From Flavobacteriales bacterium (GTDB lineage Bacteria > Bacteroidota > Bacteroidia > Flavobacteriales > Flavobacteriaceae), in assembly GCA_027033875.1 (NCBI GenBank), contig JALVKK010000347.1, forward strand, positions 1-6,573: a stretch of DNA of 6,573 nt, given 5' to 3'. The notes beneath the pieces were generated by a model. The model did no database searches. It saw only the letters and a program-made list of their open reading frames with translations, and was not told the origin of the DNA. This document shows positions 1 through 6,535 of this stretch, piece by piece (within the stretch, counting starts at the first letter, position 1; each line of letters starts with the position of its first letter). The position numbers and the translations under genes were made by a program.

Positions 1-2
1 AG

Positions 3-755
3 ATATACGACCCCAAACATACCGAACAAGTTCAGGCAACTTTTGAGGGCAATCGAGGAATGGTAAAAGACGAATATGTCATTGTTCCGAATCAAACAGG
101 AAAATTTATCATACCGGGAATCCGGTTTGTATATTTTGACCCGCAATCAGGTAAATACATTACTAAAACTTCCGAAGATATCGTTTTATTTGTTACCGAC
201 AACGGAAATGTTACTAATACAAATAATACTCCTGCTCATACGGTTGGCGAGCAAACTTCCAATGCCGTCGATTTCAGATTTATAAAAGAGGATGCCGTTT
301 TTAGCAATAAAAACAAAACAGATTTTTATCAAAGTAAATTATTTTACGGGCTTATCGGATTGGCATTTGTACTGGCATTATTATCATTCGGTTACTACAA
401 ATACCAATCAAATAAAACATACGATGCTGACTTAGAAAAACAAAAACTTAATAAAAGTTTGGCTAACAAATTTTTGAAAGAGGCAAAAAAATCTATCGGA
501 AAAAAAGAAGAATTCTATGCCAAACTCGAAAAAGCTTTGCATAATTTTATCAAAGCCCGTTTGCATATTGATACGGCTGATATGTCAAAAGATGTAATTC
601 GTCAAAAACTGGAAGATAAGAATGTAGCTGAAGAAAATATCAATCTGTTGTTAGATTTGTTAAATCGTTGCGATATGGCACGTTATGCACCTGCAACAAC
701 CGGCAAAATGGAAGATGATATCTCCGATGCCGAAAAAATGATGAATGCGATTTGA
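3..755 (+). CDS. batD: BatD-like aerotolerance protein, C-terminal part (5' end outside window)
   Basis: The frame is open from base 3, so this is the end of a longer gene. An ATG at 60 lies inside the conserved domain and is not the true start. The visible part begins with a beta-rich repeat typical of BatD, with YDPKHTEQV, then YVIVPNQTGKFIIPGIRFVYFDP, a pattern I know from this family (aromatic/Pro strand pairs of the periplasmic domain). After a Thr/Asn-rich linker comes one transmembrane helix (roughly bases 339-398, LFYGLIGLAFVLALLSFGYY). A charged, helical cytoplasmic tail follows, with FYAKLEKALHNFIKARL and the late motif RCDMARYAP that marks the family. BatD proteins are membrane-anchored and encoded with MoxR ATPase, BatA/B (VWA domain) and BatC (TPR) proteins. 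They are linked to oxidative stress tolerance or envelope integrity, but the biochemical role is not settled. No batE-like gene follows: the next gene is convergent. Identification is firm; the function is known only at family level. Confidence 0.9.
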   Translation: MYDPKHTEQVQATFEGNRGMVKDEYVIVPNQTGKFIIPGIRFVYFDPQSGKYITKTSEDIVLFVTDNGNVTNTNNTPAHTVGEQTSNAVDFRFIKEDAVFSNKNKTDFYQSKLFYGLIGLAFVLALLSFGYYKYQSNKTYDADLEKQKLNKSLANKFLKEAKKSIGKKEEFYAKLEKALHNFIKARLHIDTADMSKDVIRQKLEDKNVAEENINLLLDLLNRCDMARYAPATTGKMEDDISDAEKMMNAI

Positions 756-815
756 GTTGATAATAATAAACGTATAATTTTATCAGCTATGTAACTGTCT
801 ATCAAGAAAATATAC

Positions 816-883
816 AAATTTAAGATAATTAGAATTAAGGTGATGCCGACTTCTGTATATCCGGTATAAAGTAGCTTAAATTT
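816..883. repeat. 9-base inverted repeat between convergent genes
   Basis: AAATTTAAG at 816-824 is matched by its reverse complement CTTAAATTT at 875-883, with a 50-base loop. The right arm overlaps the stop codon of the minus-strand gene. A weaker 6-base pair (TGATAA at 758-763, TTATCA at 780-785) lies just past the batD stop. In such AT-rich DNA either could be chance, and neither is a GC-rich stem with a T tract. A shared transcription end point is expected in this 126-base convergent gap, but I cannot point to a convincing terminator. Confidence 0.25.
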
Positions 884-1673
884 ATCGTGAAAGTTCGTCA
901 AAATAATAAGTCAATAATTTTTGTACATCTTTTGGTTTGGTCATTTTTAAATGATTTGTTTTGATGTATTTTTTCAATTTTTTTTCGGCTGCAGAATCAC
1001 CGATGGCTTTTATCACCGATTTTTTATTAAGATGAACGGATACAAAAAATTTGTTCTTGTTTTTGATATAATACGTGTTTAAAGTCAGAAATTGATAGTC
1101 TTCCAAACTGTTGCTGTAAGGCATATCTTTCATGTGATTTTTTTCAATTTTTTTATAGATACTTTTTAGTACCAATGCCTCTTTCGGTTCAACCGCAAAA
1201 TATTCAAAAAATTTGGTCTTTGGTTTTTGAACAAAACGTTCGGGAGAAACTTGAACAAAACGTGCAGTGTCTTGTTCATTGATAAGGCTAATAGCTATTA
1301 AACTATTATCGGTCAAAGTAATCAAAGGAAAATCTTCTGATGCAAATTGGTTATATTCGGGTTTATAATGTTTCAGATATACCAAAAAAGTATCATCTAA
1401 AGCGTCATAGTTAACATTGGGAATGTTGTAATATTTTCCATCGTTGAATAAGACTTCCGCTTTTGACCAATTATCTAATAATAACGGGGTACCTAGATAA
1501 TTTTTGATATGAAAAGTGTTGTCGATAATTATATTTTCAACTTCGGTTATTTTTGATAATTCAAAATTATTATTACCCAATGTACTATAATATCCACGCG
1601 GTATAACTTCTTGTGCAAAAAGTCCGTAATTAAGTATAATAGTAATTATTGTTATTGTTATTATTTTATTCAT
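882..1673 (-). CDS. Secreted protein of unknown function, downstream partner of the FadL-like gene
   Basis: The protein has 263 residues. Residues 1-20 form a signal peptide: Lys near the start, a long Ile/Thr-rich hydrophobic core, and likely cleavage after LFA before Gln21. The mature part is predicted soluble and has no Cys. Its middle contains KAEVLFNDGKYYNIPNVNYD (residues 71-90), then strands around residues 95-145. The C-terminal segment (about 203-258) is Lys-rich and helical, with VIKAIGDSAAEKKLKKYIK and a last helix ending LLTYYFDEL. This build (signal peptide, a strand with DGK-x-YxN-x-PxxYD, and a final 'GD...KKYIKxNxLK' helix) resembles a group of uncharacterised secreted Bacteroidetes proteins as I remember them; I cannot name a Pfam family with certainty. 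The ATG lies 12 bases after the FadL-like stop, so co-expression and possibly translational coupling are likely. A job in the periplasm or at the outer membrane is inference. No catalytic motif is visible. Confidence 0.85.
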   Translation of the reverse strand: MNKIITITIITIILNYGLFAQEVIPRGYYSTLGNNNFELSKITEVENIIIDNTFHIKNYLGTPLLLDNWSKAEVLFNDGKYYNIPNVNYDALDDTFLVYLKHYKPEYNQFASEDFPLITLTDNSLIAISLINEQDTARFVQVSPERFVQKPKTKFFEYFAVEPKEALVLKSIYKKIEKNHMKDMPYSNSLEDYQFLTLNTYYIKNKNKFFVSVHLNKKSVIKAIGDSAAEKKLKKYIKTNHLKMTKPKDVQKLLTYYFDELSR

Positions 1674-1685
1674 AATAAATAAATT

Positions 1686-3212
1686 TTAAAAATTATAACG
1701 AATACCAAATAAATATTTATTTGAATCAATATTTACATTTGAATAATCAGGTAGAGTTAATATATTTTTTGTAATTTGTTCCGAGCGATACATATAAGCA
1801 AAATCTATAACAAAAGTTCCGAAATTATATCCCAGTCCCGCCGAATAGCCATTGTATGCGTATGCGTCTTGGGTATTTTTTAGCGGTGAAGTTGACAAAA
1901 AACCGCCGCCTCGTAAAAATAATTTATCCAATTTGATTTCGCCTCCGAAATTTAATTTGTGAACCGGTTGCATAGTGTCGGCAATTTCATCGTTCAAGTT
2001 ATCAAAATATGTGGTATCTGCATCAGCATCTTTTTCTTTGAAATGTATGTTAGCTATATTTTGATAAGTATAATCAGCCGACAAAACGATTTTTTTGTTA
2101 ATCACTGTCGAAACTCCTACAATAAATTTTGAAGGCGTGATGATTTTGTATGGAGCAAATTCGTTTTCGACATCAGGTTTGATATCAAAAATATCATTAT
2201 TGATCATTTCAGTATGAAGGGATTGTTTCATATATTCGTCAATTTCAAACCATTCCGGAGAATGATAAGCCAAACTCAGCTTGATACCGTGAGTAAGTTT
2301 GTATATGGCTCCCAATTTGATACCGAAACCACCACCTTCTACTCGTAAAGTATTTTGCAATTTTAAGTATTGCAAATCCGACGTAGTATCATAATTATCT
2401 TCTTCAATACTATTATGTTCGGTATAATCAATACTGTAAGCCGTAAAACCGAAGCCCAATTGCAACTTGTTTTGATAAGTTCCGGCAAGAGTAAAATCAA
2501 AATGAGATTTGTTGCCGGTGGTTGCTATTTTATTATAATGTCTGACTTTATCATAATTAGCATTTGCAACATATTGGGTATTGTTATCGTCTGAAGGATT
2601 AATTGCATTGATTACATAGGCTTGGTATCCCAAATAGCCTTGTTGAGCACCGTAATCATAGTTCTCGCCTAACCATTTATAATCAGATGTATAATCATCA
2701 ACCAATTCTAAGTCTTGTAGAGGAACACTATTGGCGTTTTCAACAAAATAAGTCGTAGCGGAATTTCCGGCATCGTTGACACCTGCTATTCTGATATTAT
2801 TGCCGTAATCGGTATCTTTGTTGAAATTGACGCTCATGGCAATTTTATTCCAGTCGCTGACATCCGATTTAAAAACCCAAACGGCACCCAACTGGTCAAA
2901 TCCGATAAAACGGTCGTCAAATGAGTTGTAATTATTGGATTTGTATTGGTCAAAATAATCGGCATTGTTAGATACGTTATATAAAGAAAAAGTACCTGTA
3001 ATTCTATTGGTTGTAAAAGTCGTAGCGCCTGCCGGATTTAGACTGACGGCACTCAAATCGCCACCCAAAGAACTGAACGCTCCCGACATACCCGTAAAAC
3101 GGGCTGTACCGGTCAAATTATCTTTCTGATAACGCCAAGCATCTTCAAATGATTGGGCATTGATTGATAACGATAATAATATTATGATAAAAAACGGATA
3201 TAATTGTTTCAT
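1686..3212 (-). CDS. FadL/OmpP1/TodX-like outer-membrane beta-barrel protein
   Basis: The protein has 508 residues. Residues 1-19 or 20 are a signal peptide (MKQLYPFFIIILLSLSINAQ). The mature N-terminus has the family hallmark: SFEDAWRYQ, then RFTGMSGAFSSLGGDLSAV (38-56) and the NPAG box at 59-62, which matches the NPA box of the FadL N-terminal plug. The rest is alternating beta strands with Asn/Asp/Tyr-rich loops, ending in YLFGIRYNF. The aromatic C-terminal residue is the usual BAM signal of outer-membrane barrels. FadL relatives let hydrophobic compounds such as long-chain fatty acids or aromatics cross the outer membrane. In Bacteroidetes such genes are often labelled 'hemin receptor', but nothing here shows heme binding, so the substrate is unknown. 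Length is normal or slightly long for the family. It is the first gene of a tight pair with the secreted protein at 882-1673, and lies 95 bases after the lipoprotein gene on the same strand. The leader has no Shine-Dalgarno sequence and is AT-rich, as usual for the phylum. Confidence 0.92.
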   Translation of the reverse strand: MKQLYPFFIIILLSLSINAQSFEDAWRYQKDNLTGTARFTGMSGAFSSLGGDLSAVSLNPAGATTFTTNRITGTFSLYNVSNNADYFDQYKSNNYNSFDDRFIGFDQLGAVWVFKSDVSDWNKIAMSVNFNKDTDYGNNIRIAGVNDAGNSATTYFVENANSVPLQDLELVDDYTSDYKWLGENYDYGAQQGYLGYQAYVINAINPSDDNNTQYVANANYDKVRHYNKIATTGNKSHFDFTLAGTYQNKLQLGFGFTAYSIDYTEHNSIEEDNYDTTSDLQYLKLQNTLRVEGGGFGIKLGAIYKLTHGIKLSLAYHSPEWFEIDEYMKQSLHTEMINNDIFDIKPDVENEFAPYKIITPSKFIVGVSTVINKKIVLSADYTYQNIANIHFKEKDADADTTYFDNLNDEIADTMQPVHKLNFGGEIKLDKLFLRGGGFLSTSPLKNTQDAYAYNGYSAGLGYNFGTFVIDFAYMYRSEQITKNILTLPDYSNVNIDSNKYLFGIRYNF

Positions 3213-3307
3213 AAAAGATTGGTTTAAGATACTTTTAAGCTGAATAAAATATATGTATATTAAGTAATAAGATTTTTTATTAAAATATTTGAAAACGTAT
3301 TTGAACC

Positions 3308-4648
3308 CTATCGTCTTCTTCCGGAACGAGATGATCTGCTGTTTGAAGAACTACTTGAAGAAGATCTGCGTCCGGAGGAATAATTACTGCCGGATGAAAA
3401 ATTCCTTGAAGGACGTGAATATGAATGTGAGCTTCCGGACGAACGTTTATAAGTAGGTGATGATTTGTATGAACTTCTGCCGGATGATCGTCGATGGTTA
3501 TTTGATGACGATTTGTGATACGAGCGACTTCTTCGAACATTAAATAATTTGGAATGATTGGTAGAACGATTGGTTCGTGTCTTATGCTTGCGTCTATTAT
3601 TTTTGTAATCTAATGATTTTCGAATATTGGAATTATCTCTCGAATATCGGCTGGAATGATTATTTCTACCGGTTCTTGTCGTTTGGTTATTATAGTTACG
3701 GTCTCTTCTTGTGCTATGAGTTTGATGACTGATACCTCGTCCTCTTTCGGTTCTGTCAACTCTGCCGTTATGAGAGGAATTTTCCGAACGACTGCTGCGT
3801 CCGATACGTGATACGCGTCCGTTTCTACTGTTGGACGACAAGCCGCTGCGAGATACCCGTCGCGTATGTCCGGTACGCAGGGAAGCCAATAAACCTCTTC
3901 GTTGCAAACTTCTGAAAAAATTCCTTCTGCCACGAACAAAAGCACGGTGTCTGCGATGGTAGTAATTGTAAACCGGTCCGTAGTAGTAATTGTTATAGCC
4001 GTAATATCCGTATCCACCGTAATAATCATAATAACTCGGATAATATCCCCAATATGAATACGGATTGTAATAGTACGGATCATACCAAGCGTAACCCCAG
4101 TTGAAAAATACGCCGGTTCCTACATATATATGAAATCCTGACCAATATGGACCGTAGGAATGATAATAATAAGGTCGATAATACCACGGATCACAATAAT
4201 AGGGATCGTAATAATAATTGTGAATATATACTTGTTTATCAGTTACATAATAGTCGTCATCGTCGTCATCATAATTGTCATTATAACTATTGCCGGAGTT
4301 GCCATTGTCATAGTAATAATCGTCATCATCATCACCGGTTACAACATCGTCATCGGTAATTTCGTTGTAAAGTTCTGCTTTATGATCAAAATATTCTTGA
4401 TAAAACGCATTCGATTTTGATGAATTACCTGTTTGTTTAGCGGATTTTTCTTTTACAACAACTGTTTCTTTTTCAACCGCTTTTTTCTCAGGTTGTTTGT
4501 TAACAGTTGAATAATCCGAATAACTGTCGTCATATATACCGTCAGAAGCAGACACATTATAATAACTGTCGCAAGATGACAATAATAATATCATTGCCGG
4601 CAATAAAAAACCGGAAAATAAATATCGAAAAATAGCAGTTGATTTCAT
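3308..4648 (-). CDS. Low-complexity lipoprotein with acidic, Tyr-rich and Arg/Ser-rich blocks
   Basis: The protein has 446 residues. A lipoprotein signal (MKSTAIFRYLFSGFLLPAMI, then LLLSSC) places the lipidated Cys at residue 26. The mature protein falls into blocks: a Lys/Glu-containing linker (about 50-98); an acidic stretch with Asp runs at 106-110 and 127-132; a Tyr/Gly/Pro/Asn-rich block (141-230) with about 37 tyrosines in 90 residues and several Trp; then an Arg/Ser/Asn/His-rich basic tail (231-446) ending in a seven-Ser run and SGRRR. I see no catalytic motif. Similar Tyr-then-Arg/Ser lipoproteins are common in Flavobacteria-like genomes, often misnamed 'vitellogenin'; this is from memory, not a search. 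The Asp next to the lipid anchor (CD) would signal inner-membrane retention in E. coli, but that rule is not reliable in Bacteroidetes. A surface or periplasmic structural role is a guess. Alternate frames across the tail are also long and open because of base composition, so a compensated frameshift cannot be fully excluded, but this frame is continuous from signal peptide to stop. Confidence 0.9.
   Translation of the reverse strand: MKSTAIFRYLFSGFLLPAMILLLSSCDSYYNVSASDGIYDDSYSDYSTVNKQPEKKAVEKETVVVKEKSAKQTGNSSKSNAFYQEYFDHKAELYNEITDDDVVTGDDDDDYYYDNGNSGNSYNDNYDDDDDDYYVTDKQVYIHNYYYDPYYCDPWYYRPYYYHSYGPYWSGFHIYVGTGVFFNWGYAWYDPYYYNPYSYWGYYPSYYDYYGGYGYYGYNNYYYGPVYNYYHRRHRAFVRGRRNFFRSLQRRGLLASLRTGHTRRVSRSGLSSNSRNGRVSRIGRSSRSENSSHNGRVDRTERGRGISHQTHSTRRDRNYNNQTTRTGRNNHSSRYSRDNSNIRKSLDYKNNRRKHKTRTNRSTNHSKLFNVRRSRSYHKSSSNNHRRSSGRSSYKSSPTYKRSSGSSHSYSRPSRNFSSGSNYSSGRRSSSSSSSNSRSSRSGRRR
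4253..4336 (-). repeat. GAY (Asp) codon runs inside the lipoprotein gene
   Basis: Six consecutive Asp codons (4253-4270) and five (4319-4333) are written as mixed GAT and GAC, separated by an Asn/Gly/Ser/Tyr spacer. The mixing of codons lowers the chance of slippage and suggests that the acidic character is kept at protein level rather than being a fresh microsatellite expansion. Confidence 0.6.
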
Positions 4649-4687
4649 AAAATTAAATTTTTAAAAGTTAAATTTAATAAAAATAAT

Positions 4688-4695
4688 TAGCTTTG
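4688..4695 (+). promoter_or_regulatory. Possible Bacteroidetes -7 promoter element for proS
   Basis: TAGCTTTG matches the Bacteroidetes -7 consensus TAnnTTTG exactly. It lies about 70 bases before the proS ATG, which would give a 5' leader of around 60-65 bases. A clear -33 TTG at the usual distance is missing: the sequence there is AAAAGTTAAA. The 117-base region must also hold the promoter for the divergent lipoprotein gene, for which I find no convincing match. Confidence 0.35.
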
Positions 4696-4765
4696 CAAAA
4701 TATTCCTGTCGGCAAAGACAATATTTTATTTATTTTAAAACAATAATTATACCAAACTTTATATA

Positions 4766-6241
4766 ATGAGCAAAAAATTGACAAAACGCAGTGAGGATTA
4801 TTCAAAATGGTACAACGAACTGGTAGTCAAAGCCGGATTGGCTGAAAATTCCGGAATACGCGGCATGATGGTTATCAAACCATACGGTTATGCCATTTGG
4901 GAAAAAATGCAAGCACAACTCGATAAAATGTTTAAAGAAACAGGGCATCAAAATGCTTATTTTCCGCTATTGATTCCCAAATCTTATTTCAGCAAAGAAG
5001 CCAAACACGTTGACGGTTTTGCCAAAGAGGCGGCTGTCGTTACGCATTATCGTTTGCGAACAACTTCCGATGGTAAAGATATTGAAGTAGATCCGTCTGC
5101 CAAATTGGAAGAAGAGTTGATTATTCGTCCTACTTCAGAAACCATTATTTGGGATACCTACAAACGTTGGATTCAATCATATCGCGATTTGCCTATTTTG
5201 GTCAATCAGTGGGCAAATGTGATGCGTTGGGAAATGCGAACTCGATTGTTTTTACGTACTGCCGAATTTTTGTGGCAAGAAGGACATACGGCTCACGAAA
5301 CCCGAAAGGAAGCCATTGCCGAAGCTCGCCAAATGATAGATGTTTATGCTGATTTTGCTCAAAATTTTATGGCGATGCCCGTCATCAAAGGTGTAAAAAG
5401 TGAAGCCGAACGTTTTGCAGGAGCCGAAGATACTTATACAATAGAAGCCTTGATGCAAGACGGTAAAGCTTTACAATCCGGCACTTCGCATTTCTTGGGA
5501 CAAAATTTTGCCAAAGCTTTTGATGTCAAATTTTTATCGAGACAAGGCAAACTCGAATACGTTTGGGCAACTTCGTGGGGTGTTTCAACACGCTTAATGG
5601 GGGCTTTAATCATGACCCATTCCGACGACAACGGGTTGGTATTGCCACCCAAATTAGCGCCTGTTCAAGTAGTGATTATTCCTATTTATCGTAAGGCAGA
5701 ACAACTCAAAGATATTTCAGCCAAAGTCGATGAAATTGTCGGAAAACTCAAATCAAAAGGGATTAGTGTCAAATATGACGATAGTGATAATTACAAACCC
5801 GGTTGGAAATTTAACGAATACGAACTCAAAGGCGTACCGGTACGTTTGGCAATCGGACCGCGTGATTTGGAAAACGGCACTGTTGAGATAGCCCGCCGTG
5901 ATAATTTGACCAAAGAAACTGTTTCGATGGACGGCGTAGAAGTTTATATTGAAAATTTATTGAATGATATTCAGCAAAATCTTTTTGATAAAGCCGAAAC
6001 TTATCGCAATGCGCATATCACCGAAGTAAATGATTTTGAAGAATTTAAAGAAGTCTTGGAAAACAAAGGCGGTTTTATATCGGCGCATTGGGACGGAACA
6101 CCCGAAACCGAAGAAAAAATAAAAGAATTGACCAAAGCAAGCATTCGTTGTATTCCGTTAAACAATAAACAGGAACAAGGCAACGATATATTGTCAGGTA
6201 AACCGGCTAAACAACGGGTATTGTTTGCAAAAGCTTATTAA
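4766..6241 (+). CDS. proS: Prolyl-tRNA synthetase, archaeal/eukaryotic type (ProS type 3)
   Basis: This cytoplasmic class II aminoacyl-tRNA synthetase charges tRNA-Pro with proline using ATP. It has 491 residues, complete, and of the usual length for the type that lacks the bacterial INS editing insertion. Visible landmarks: N-terminal YSKWYNELVVKAGLAENSGIRG (12-33); motif 1 with the conserved Pro in NAYFPLLIP (63-71); the RPTSE loop (121-125) of the proline pocket; motif 2, RLFLRTAEFLWQEGHTAH (160-177); motif 3, STRLMGALIMTHSDDNGLVLPP (274-295) with Arg276. The anticodon-binding domain starts near residue 299 (PVQVVIIPI), and the C-terminal domain ends in the typical VLFAKAY with a terminal Tyr. 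That last domain binds zinc through four Cys in some relatives; here only one Cys (462) remains, so the zinc site appears lost. The ATG at 4766 fits the family N-terminus. The leader is AT-rich without a Shine-Dalgarno sequence. No other gene follows on this strand in the window, so it may be monocistronic. Confidence 0.98.
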   Translation: MSKKLTKRSEDYSKWYNELVVKAGLAENSGIRGMMVIKPYGYAIWEKMQAQLDKMFKETGHQNAYFPLLIPKSYFSKEAKHVDGFAKEAAVVTHYRLRTTSDGKDIEVDPSAKLEEELIIRPTSETIIWDTYKRWIQSYRDLPILVNQWANVMRWEMRTRLFLRTAEFLWQEGHTAHETRKEAIAEARQMIDVYADFAQNFMAMPVIKGVKSEAERFAGAEDTYTIEALMQDGKALQSGTSHFLGQNFAKAFDVKFLSRQGKLEYVWATSWGVSTRLMGALIMTHSDDNGLVLPPKLAPVQVVIIPIYRKAEQLKDISAKVDEIVGKLKSKGISVKYDDSDNYKPGWKFNEYELKGVPVRLAIGPRDLENGTVEIARRDNLTKETVSMDGVEVYIENLLNDIQQNLFDKAETYRNAHITEVNDFEEFKEVLENKGGFISAHWDGTPETEEKIKELTKASIRCIPLNNKQEQGNDILSGKPAKQRVLFAKAY

Positions 6242-6325
6242 TTGTTGTAGGTTTTTATTAATTTAGTCGTTTGGATAAGAAATATGTGAAGTATAGAAAA
6301 TTGATAAGTCTGAGGATGGAATGCC

Positions 6326-6339
6326 GGATAAGGGATAAG
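6326..6339. repeat. Tandem GGATAAG heptamer (2 copies)
   Basis: GGATAAG occurs twice head to tail, with a third copy at 6273-6279 and a related TTGATAAG at 6301-6308. This is a short low-complexity purine-rich repeat without an obvious function. Confidence 0.5.
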
Positions 6340-6354
6340 AGAGTTAAAAGTGCT

Positions 6355-6378
6355 AGAGACGAATTGCAATTCGTCTCT
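6355..6378. repeat. 24-base perfect palindrome
   Basis: The left half AGAGACGAATTG (6355-6366) is followed directly by its exact reverse complement (6367-6378), with no spacer. The outer AGAGACG / CGTCTCT ends resemble dispersed palindromes of the form 'TAGAGACG...CGTCTCTA' that I recall from several bacterial genomes, but copy number here cannot be judged from one window. It lacks a following T tract, so it is not a standard terminator. Confidence 0.85.
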
Positions 6379-6411
6379 GTGGAAAGTGCAAAGCGATAAA
6401 GTGGAAAGTGC
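6379..6411. repeat. 11-base direct repeat with a 22-base period
   Basis: GTGGAAAGTGC occurs at 6379-6389 and again at 6401-6411. It starts on the base right after the 24-base palindrome. The spacer is 11 bases, so the period is twice the repeat length, about two helical turns. It could be a pair of protein sites or simply degenerate tandem DNA. Confidence 0.7.
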
Positions 6412-6417
6412 GACATC

Positions 6418-6464
6418 GGTCATTTCGATACAATCCCGATTGTCATCGGGATCACTCAATGACC
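6418..6464 (-). repeat. Modular hairpin repeat, copy A (inverted)
   Basis: The outer arms GGTCATT (6418-6424) and AATGACC (6458-6464) are exact reverse complements. Between them lies a hairpin: ATCCCGAT (6433-6440), loop TGTC, ATCGGGAT (6445-6452). Read on the minus strand the order is GGTCATTGAGTG, hairpin, TGTATCGAAATGACC, which matches the arms of copies B and C. It is the only complete copy and defines the element at 47 bases. Confidence 0.75.
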
Positions 6465-6491
6465 TTTCTATAGAAGCAGAAATAAAGGAGG

Positions 6492-6530
6492 CTGAGTGTC
6501 CCCCCGACTTCTGTCGAGGGGATGTACCGA
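6492..6530 (+). repeat. Modular hairpin repeat, copy B
   Basis: The left arm CTGAGTG (6492-6498) and right arm TGTACCGA (6523-6530) match copy C exactly. They flank a 10-base-pair stem (6499-6508 with 6513-6522) broken by one C/A mismatch, with a TTCT loop. The hairpin sequence is unrelated to those of copies A and C. The outer GGTCATT / AATGACC arms are degraded here: GGAGG precedes the left arm and TAAGA follows the right. Confidence 0.7.
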
Positions 6531-6535
6531 TAAGA

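Noticed and set aside
683..901. 72-codon open frame on the minus strand with hydrophobic content
   Set aside because: It begins with TTG, overlaps the end of the secreted-protein gene and runs antisense into the end of batD, with no family resemblance.
1686..3212. Specific function as a hemin receptor
   Set aside because: The features seen (NPA box, barrel, aromatic end) support only FadL-family membership. It is not a TonB-dependent receptor: there is no visible TonB box or plug of that type.
3610..4083. 157-codon second frame inside the lipoprotein gene, considered as evidence of a frameshift
   Set aside because: Its Ile/Thr-rich translation is what Tyr codons give when read one base off. 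The main frame runs unbroken from lipoprotein signal to SGRRR and stays low-complexity throughout.
4147..4420. Two plus-strand frames rich in Asn/His/Arg or Ile/Val opposite the lipoprotein gene
   Set aside because: These are antisense reads of Tyr and Asp codon runs; composition artefacts.
6355..6452. Intrinsic terminator of proS formed by the palindrome or the copy A hairpin
   Set aside because: Neither stem is followed by a T tract, and both lie more than 110 bases past the stop codon.
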